A stretch of DNA of 52,024 nucleotides from an uncultured Clostridia bacterium (lineage in GTDB: Bacteria > Bacillota > Clostridia > Oscillospirales > Acutalibacteraceae): assembly GCA_947631855.1 (NCBI GenBank), contig CANRMX010000010.1, positions 1-52,024 on the forward strand, written 5' to 3'. Shown piece by piece: positions 49,147 to 52,024 of the stretch. Both the position numbers and the translations under genes were made by a program. How positions within the stretch are numbered: position 1 is the first letter of the stretch; every line of letters begins with the position of its first letter. The notes under the pieces were generated by a model that worked only from the letters and a program-made list of their open reading frames with translations, was not told the origin of the DNA and searched no databases.

Positions 49147-50271
49147 TCAGCGGTAGAGCCCGATCACTTCCGTGTTCTTCGAGACGCTGGAAGCGATCAC
49201 TTCTTCGGTGGTGACCTGACGGCCCAGCTTCGCCGAAAGATACAGTCCCTCCTGGATGAGCTGGGTGCCCAGGGCGATCTCCGCGGTGGGCAGCAGCGGG
49301 CACTTTCCTTGCAGAGCGCCCAGCCAGTGGCCCTGGCTGGAGCGATAGAGCATCCGCTCCGGGTGGACGGTCTCCGAGCGGAAATTCAAGTCGCTCTCGT
49401 CGATGGTGGCGTTGAAGACCACATCGTGCTCCGTATAGTGATAGCTGAAGGGATCCAGCCGGACGCCGCCCAGAGAGCCCAGGATGCTGGAGCATTCCAG
49501 CGTGTCCAGGTGCATGGCCCAGGACTCGATCAAGTCCATGGTCAGGTTGTCGTCAAAGTCGATCATGCCGGTGATCAGTTCCTCCACATTGTAGCCGGAG
49601 ATCTCTTTGCGCACGGGGTCCATGTCCAGCTCCTGATAGGTGTGGCCCACAAAGCGCCGGGGCTGGGGATTTCCCGTCAAGTAGAGCAGCTGAGAGATGT
49701 GGTACACGCCCATATCCAGCAGTGCGCCGCCGCCGGACGTCTCGGAATTCACGAATTCCTTCTTGCCATAGCCGTCCACATAGGGGCGGTTCCTGCGGCG
49801 GAATCCGGTGGAGCGCATGTGATAGATGTGGCCCAGCTTGCCGCTGTCGATCAGGATCTTGCTCACATACGCGCCGGCGCTGTAGAGCTGCGCCAGCTGG
49901 ATGTGCAGCTTCCGGCCGTATTTTTTCGCGGCCTCCAGCATGGCCAGCGCATCCACATAGGAGCCGGCCATGGGCTTTTCGCAGTACACATCCTTCCCGC
50001 GGCGCATGGCCTCGATGGATACCGGCGCGTGCATATTGTTGTGCAGGCACACATCCACGGCCTCGATCTCCTGGTCGTCCAGCAGTTCTGCGATGGTCCC
50101 ATACCGCTTCTCGATATGAAAGCGGTCGCAGAAGGCATTGAGGGCCGCGGGATCGATATCGCAGGCGGCCGCCATTTCGACCTGATCGTGCAGCCGCTCA
50201 TATTCCGGCCCATGGGTCAGATTGGCGATCACGCCGCAGCCGATGATACCCACCTTGACTTTCTTTTCCAT
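49147..50271 (-). CDS. Gfo/Idh/MocA family oxidoreductase
   Basis: 374 residues. Rossmann motif IIGCGVIA (9-16), CEKPMAGS (about 97-104) and the catalytic-type segment GGGALLDMGVYHISQ with Asp and His. It differs clearly from the dehydrogenase at 43011-44129. The substrate is unknown; its neighbours (GH29, isomerase) point to a sugar or glycoside. Confidence 0.9.
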   Translation of the reverse strand: MEKKVKVGIIGCGVIANLTHGPEYERLHDQVEMAAACDIDPAALNAFCDRFHIEKRYGTIAELLDDQEIEAVDVCLHNNMHAPVSIEAMRRGKDVYCEKPMAGSYVDALAMLEAAKKYGRKLHIQLAQLYSAGAYVSKILIDSGKLGHIYHMRSTGFRRRNRPYVDGYGKKEFVNSETSGGGALLDMGVYHISQLLYLTGNPQPRRFVGHTYQELDMDPVRKEISGYNVEELITGMIDFDDNLTMDLIESWAMHLDTLECSSILGSLGGVRLDPFSYHYTEHDVVFNATIDESDLNFRSETVHPERMLYRSSQGHWLGALQGKCPLLPTAEIALGTQLIQEGLYLSAKLGRQVTTEEVIASSVSKNTEVIGLYR

Positions 50272-50292
50272 GTTCTAACCTCCTCTTGTGAT

Positions 50293-50330
50293 CCTGCGGT
50301 CTCCCACCCGGTGGGGATCCCGCAGGGATT
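50293..50330 (-). promoter_or_regulatory. Intercistronic hairpin between the isomerase and the oxidoreductase genes
   Basis: ATCCTGCGG...CCCACC pairs with GGTGGG...CCCGCAGG. Its core resembles the hairpin of the ~150-bp array (GGTCTCCCC/GGGGAT elements). It lies in the 142-bp gap before the oxidoreductase gene. Confidence 0.5.
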
Positions 50331-50413
50331 GCCTGTACACGCGGTCGATCTCTTAAGTTCCATGGCAATAGGCTGGGCGTCCCGTAGGAGCGCGGAATCA
50401 TCCCGCCCTGGTC

Positions 50414-51151
50414 TCATGCCTGTTTGCGGATCATCTTCCGCAGGGCGTCCACATCCGCCCGCAGGGTATCGACGCCGCAGTGCTCCAGCGGATAGACATT
50501 CTCCAGCACCGCCCATGGCACGTCCAGGGTCTTCCCGGTGTCGAGGCCGGCCTGGCTGTCGAAGGGAACGCCCCAATCCAAAAAAGCGTGGACGTGCATC
50601 AGCTTGAGCCTTCTCCCCACCTTGCGGATGTATTCGGGGATGTCATACCCAAAGGGTGGCAGCTGACCGATGTGCAGTTCCATCCCCACCAGGAAAGGAT
50701 CGGTGTTCTCCAAAAGCAGTTCCATGCCGGGCTTCCCGTCAAAGACCTCTCGGAATTCAAAATCGTGGTTGTGATAGACCAGCTCGAAGCCGTTGGCCTT
50801 GAGCTTTGCCCCGATCTCGTTGAGGCTCTCCGCGACCCTGAGGTAGTTGTCCCGACAGCCCCGCTCCTCCTCCAGCAGATAGTGGCAGATCACGTTCTTG
50901 TTGCCAAGGACGTAGTTGTACTCCATGACGTGATCCAGATCGTCCCGCAGCGAAGCCCAATAGTTGTGGGTGCCGCAGCACACCACGCCGTATTCGTTCA
51001 TGAGCTTGCGGTAGATGATGGCCGGAATGTGGTACAGGCTGTACAACTCCAAGCCGTCGATCCCGGAGGCACAGGCGGTGCGGACGGCCTCCTCCAGTTT
51101 TCCGTCATCGATCATCGGACACAGGGAATATAACTGCATTCCCACTTGCAT
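50414..51151 (-). CDS. Sugar phosphate isomerase/epimerase family protein
   Basis: 245 residues, AP-endonuclease-2-like TIM barrel. Recognisable are MQLYSL (5-10), GLELYS (34-39), LVYHNHDFEF (124-133), LVGMELHIGQL and LMHVHAFLDWG. The usual Asp after GMEL is His160 here, so the metal site may differ from standard members. First gene of the GH29 operon. Substrate unknown. Confidence 0.88.
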   Translation of the reverse strand: MQVGMQLYSLCPMIDDGKLEEAVRTACASGIDGLELYSLYHIPAIIYRKLMNEYGVVCCGTHNYWASLRDDLDHVMEYNYVLGNKNVICHYLLEEERGCRDNYLRVAESLNEIGAKLKANGFELVYHNHDFEFREVFDGKPGMELLLENTDPFLVGMELHIGQLPPFGYDIPEYIRKVGRRLKLMHVHAFLDWGVPFDSQAGLDTGKTLDVPWAVLENVYPLEHCGVDTLRADVDALRKMIRKQA

Positions 51152-51389
51152 GACTGATTCCTTCCTTTCTGAAATAAAATCAATAAAGCCGCCAGCCTGC
51201 CGGCCTTACTCCACGATGAAAATGTCCATACTCTCTCGAATAGGTGATTCTTGCAAACCATCTGCTCCCCACCCGACAGCACAAGCCCGTCAACGGGCGT
51301 ATAGACGCAAACAGTATTCGACGCAGCAACGCGTCCAACGCGCGCCGTAGACGCAATCCAAACCGTAGTAGAGGATCGAATGTAATTCC

Positions 51390-51418
51390 AGTATAACAGC
51401 CCACTTTTGAAAACGCAA
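51390..51418 (-). promoter_or_regulatory. Candidate promoter of the isomerase-oxidoreductase-fucosidase operon
   Basis: On the minus strand, TTGCGT (51413-51418), a 17-bp spacer and TATACT (51390-51395), which would leave a leader of about 230 nt. Confidence 0.55.
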
Positions 51419-51429
51419 GACGTTTCCGC

Positions 51430-51822
51430 AAAATATATCCGCCTTTCAGAACTGACAATATAGGGGCGATTCGCAACCCCAATGCTCTTGCTGCGTCCCT
51501 GTATTTTAGCGTCTTTTGCTTTAACGTTTCAGCTGCTATGTGCCTGAATTTCGCTGTATATTTTTTAGCACTCCTTATTAGATAGAGAATCGAACCTCAC
51601 TAAGTTTGGCACTATTGTTTGTAGCACTTCTTTTCCGCGCCGCAGGCGCGAACCGCAAAAAGTTGCTAGCGACAGCGAGCCGTCGCGAGGGCGCTTGCAA
51701 CTGAACAGGCGAGCCGAGCGTGACTTTTTGCGGAGAGGAGGAGCAAAGGAGCGGGCGGATGACGCTTTTTTGTGCCGTAGGCAAAGAAAAAGCGTCGGAG
51801 CAAAGCGAACTTTGCTCCGACG
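51430..51822. other. Intergenic region with nested inverted repeats
   Basis: No gene is supportable. Several stems are visible: CCGCAAAAAGT (51653-51663) with its complement (51723-51733), enclosing AGTTGC/GCAACT (51661-51666, 51697-51702), then GACGCTTTTT/AAAAAGCGTC (51761-51770, 51787-51796), then the tRNA-Gln terminator. Confidence 0.6.
51780..51821 (-). terminator. Terminator of the tRNA-His/tRNA-Gln unit
   Basis: A perfect 12-bp stem (GTCGGAGCAAAG and its complement, 51794-51821) with a 4-nt loop, followed on the minus strand by GCTTTTTCTTT. Confidence 0.88.
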
Positions 51823-51897
51823 TGGCTGGGCTGGCGGGGTTCGAACCCACGGATGACGGAGTCAAAGTCCGTTGCCTTACCGCTTGGCGACAGCCCA
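51823..51897 (-). tRNA. tRNA-Gln (anticodon TTG)
   Basis: 75 nt with encoded CCA. Acceptor TGGGCTG/CAGCCCA, anticodon stem ACGGA/TCCGT with loop CTTTGAC (anticodon TTG), and T-arm GGTTCGAACCC. Substrate of the GlnRS encoded in this window. Confidence 0.95.
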
Positions 51898-51947
51898 ATA
51901 TTGACGGACACGGAGCCTAATCCATGAATTAAACTCCGTGTCCTGAG

Positions 51948-52024
51948 TGGGGTGGGTAGTGGGACTCGAACCCACGGTCTCCAGAGCCACAATCTGGCGC
52001 TTTAACCAACTAAGCTATATCCAC
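51948..52024 (-). tRNA. tRNA-His (anticodon GTG), at the window edge
   Basis: Acceptor GTGGATA/TACCCAC with one A-C mismatch, anticodon stem CCAGA/TCTGG with loop TTGTGGC (anticodon GTG), T-arm GGTTCGAGTCC, discriminator C and encoded CCA. The 5' end coincides with the window end, so the G-1 base is not visible. A GGACACGGAG/CTCCGTGTCC inverted repeat separates it from tRNA-Gln. Confidence 0.93.

Overview
The window is GC-rich, densely coding DNA from an anaerobic, low-copy-rRNA-type Firmicute of class Clostridia, probably an Oscillospiraceae-like gut bacterium. The grounds are: the spoIVB-spo0A pair of endospore formers, a four-subunit 2-oxoacid:ferredoxin oxidoreductase, ThyX, the efp/CD1247-type pair, LplB/YtcP-type sugar transport, and sigma-A promoters with AGGAGG-type ribosome binding sites throughout. 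I see no rRNA, prophage, insertion sequence, transposase or CRISPR array.

Layout. 0.15-8.8 kb (minus strand): a co-directional run gltX, glnS, birA, queH, amidohydrolase, then a tandem array of ~150-bp repeats, then an unrecognised nuclease-like gene, a SprT-like protease and an SDR. 9.0-10.2 kb: a C26 glutamine hydrolase and tRNA-Leu(GAG), followed by a duplicated tRNA 3' end. 10.2-18.1 kb (minus): a long operon with a P-loop ATPase, vor-type oxidoreductase subunits, thyX, tmk, DJ-1, mltG and a U32 protein. 18.6-20.7 kb (plus): spoIVB and spo0A. 21.0-24.3 kb (minus): CD1247-type protein, efp, an M24 peptidase, yqeG and rpsU. 24.7-27.1 kb (plus): a two-gene ABC exporter. 27.2-30.7 kb (minus): a MoxR/DUF58/membrane-protein module ending in an internally deleted methyltransferase. 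30.9-34.9 kb (minus): a carbohydrate ABC transporter. 35.8-41.6 kb: prfB, then plus-strand genes zinc-ribbon membrane protein, galU, rpsF-ssb-rpsR and two small exported proteins. 41.7-51.2 kb: two catabolic operons for glycosides, a Crp/Fnr regulator, a DUF362 protein and a MATE exporter. The right edge carries tRNA-Gln and tRNA-His.

How the genes work together. The most coherent accessory function is oxidative glycoside cleavage. A Gfo/Idh/MocA dehydrogenase followed by homologues of the two C-glycoside deglycosidase subunits (TIM-barrel alpha plus small beta) matches the known DgpA/DgpB-DgpC and CarA/CarB-CarC type systems, in which C3 of the sugar is oxidised so that the aglycone can leave by elimination. 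A divergent Crp/Fnr regulator shares its promoter region, with a perfect 16-bp palindrome placed to repress the regulator and activate the catabolic operon. A second operon (GH29 fucosidase, another Gfo/Idh/MocA protein and a sugar isomerase/epimerase) lies 4 kb away, and a lipoprotein-dependent sugar ABC transporter lies 7 kb away.

Most unusual observations: (1) six small ORFs in a ~150-bp tandem array, each copying the start region of the downstream gene and carrying a perfect GC hairpin; (2) a Spo0A whose phosphoacceptor position is Glu and whose other active-site receiver residues are changed, although its DNA-binding domain is intact; (3) a 94-bp tandem repeat made from the 3' end of the M24 peptidase gene; (4) several decaying or rearranged loci: a SprT gene with a stop at codon 3, a methyltransferase missing its middle, and a duplicated tRNA-Leu 3' end.
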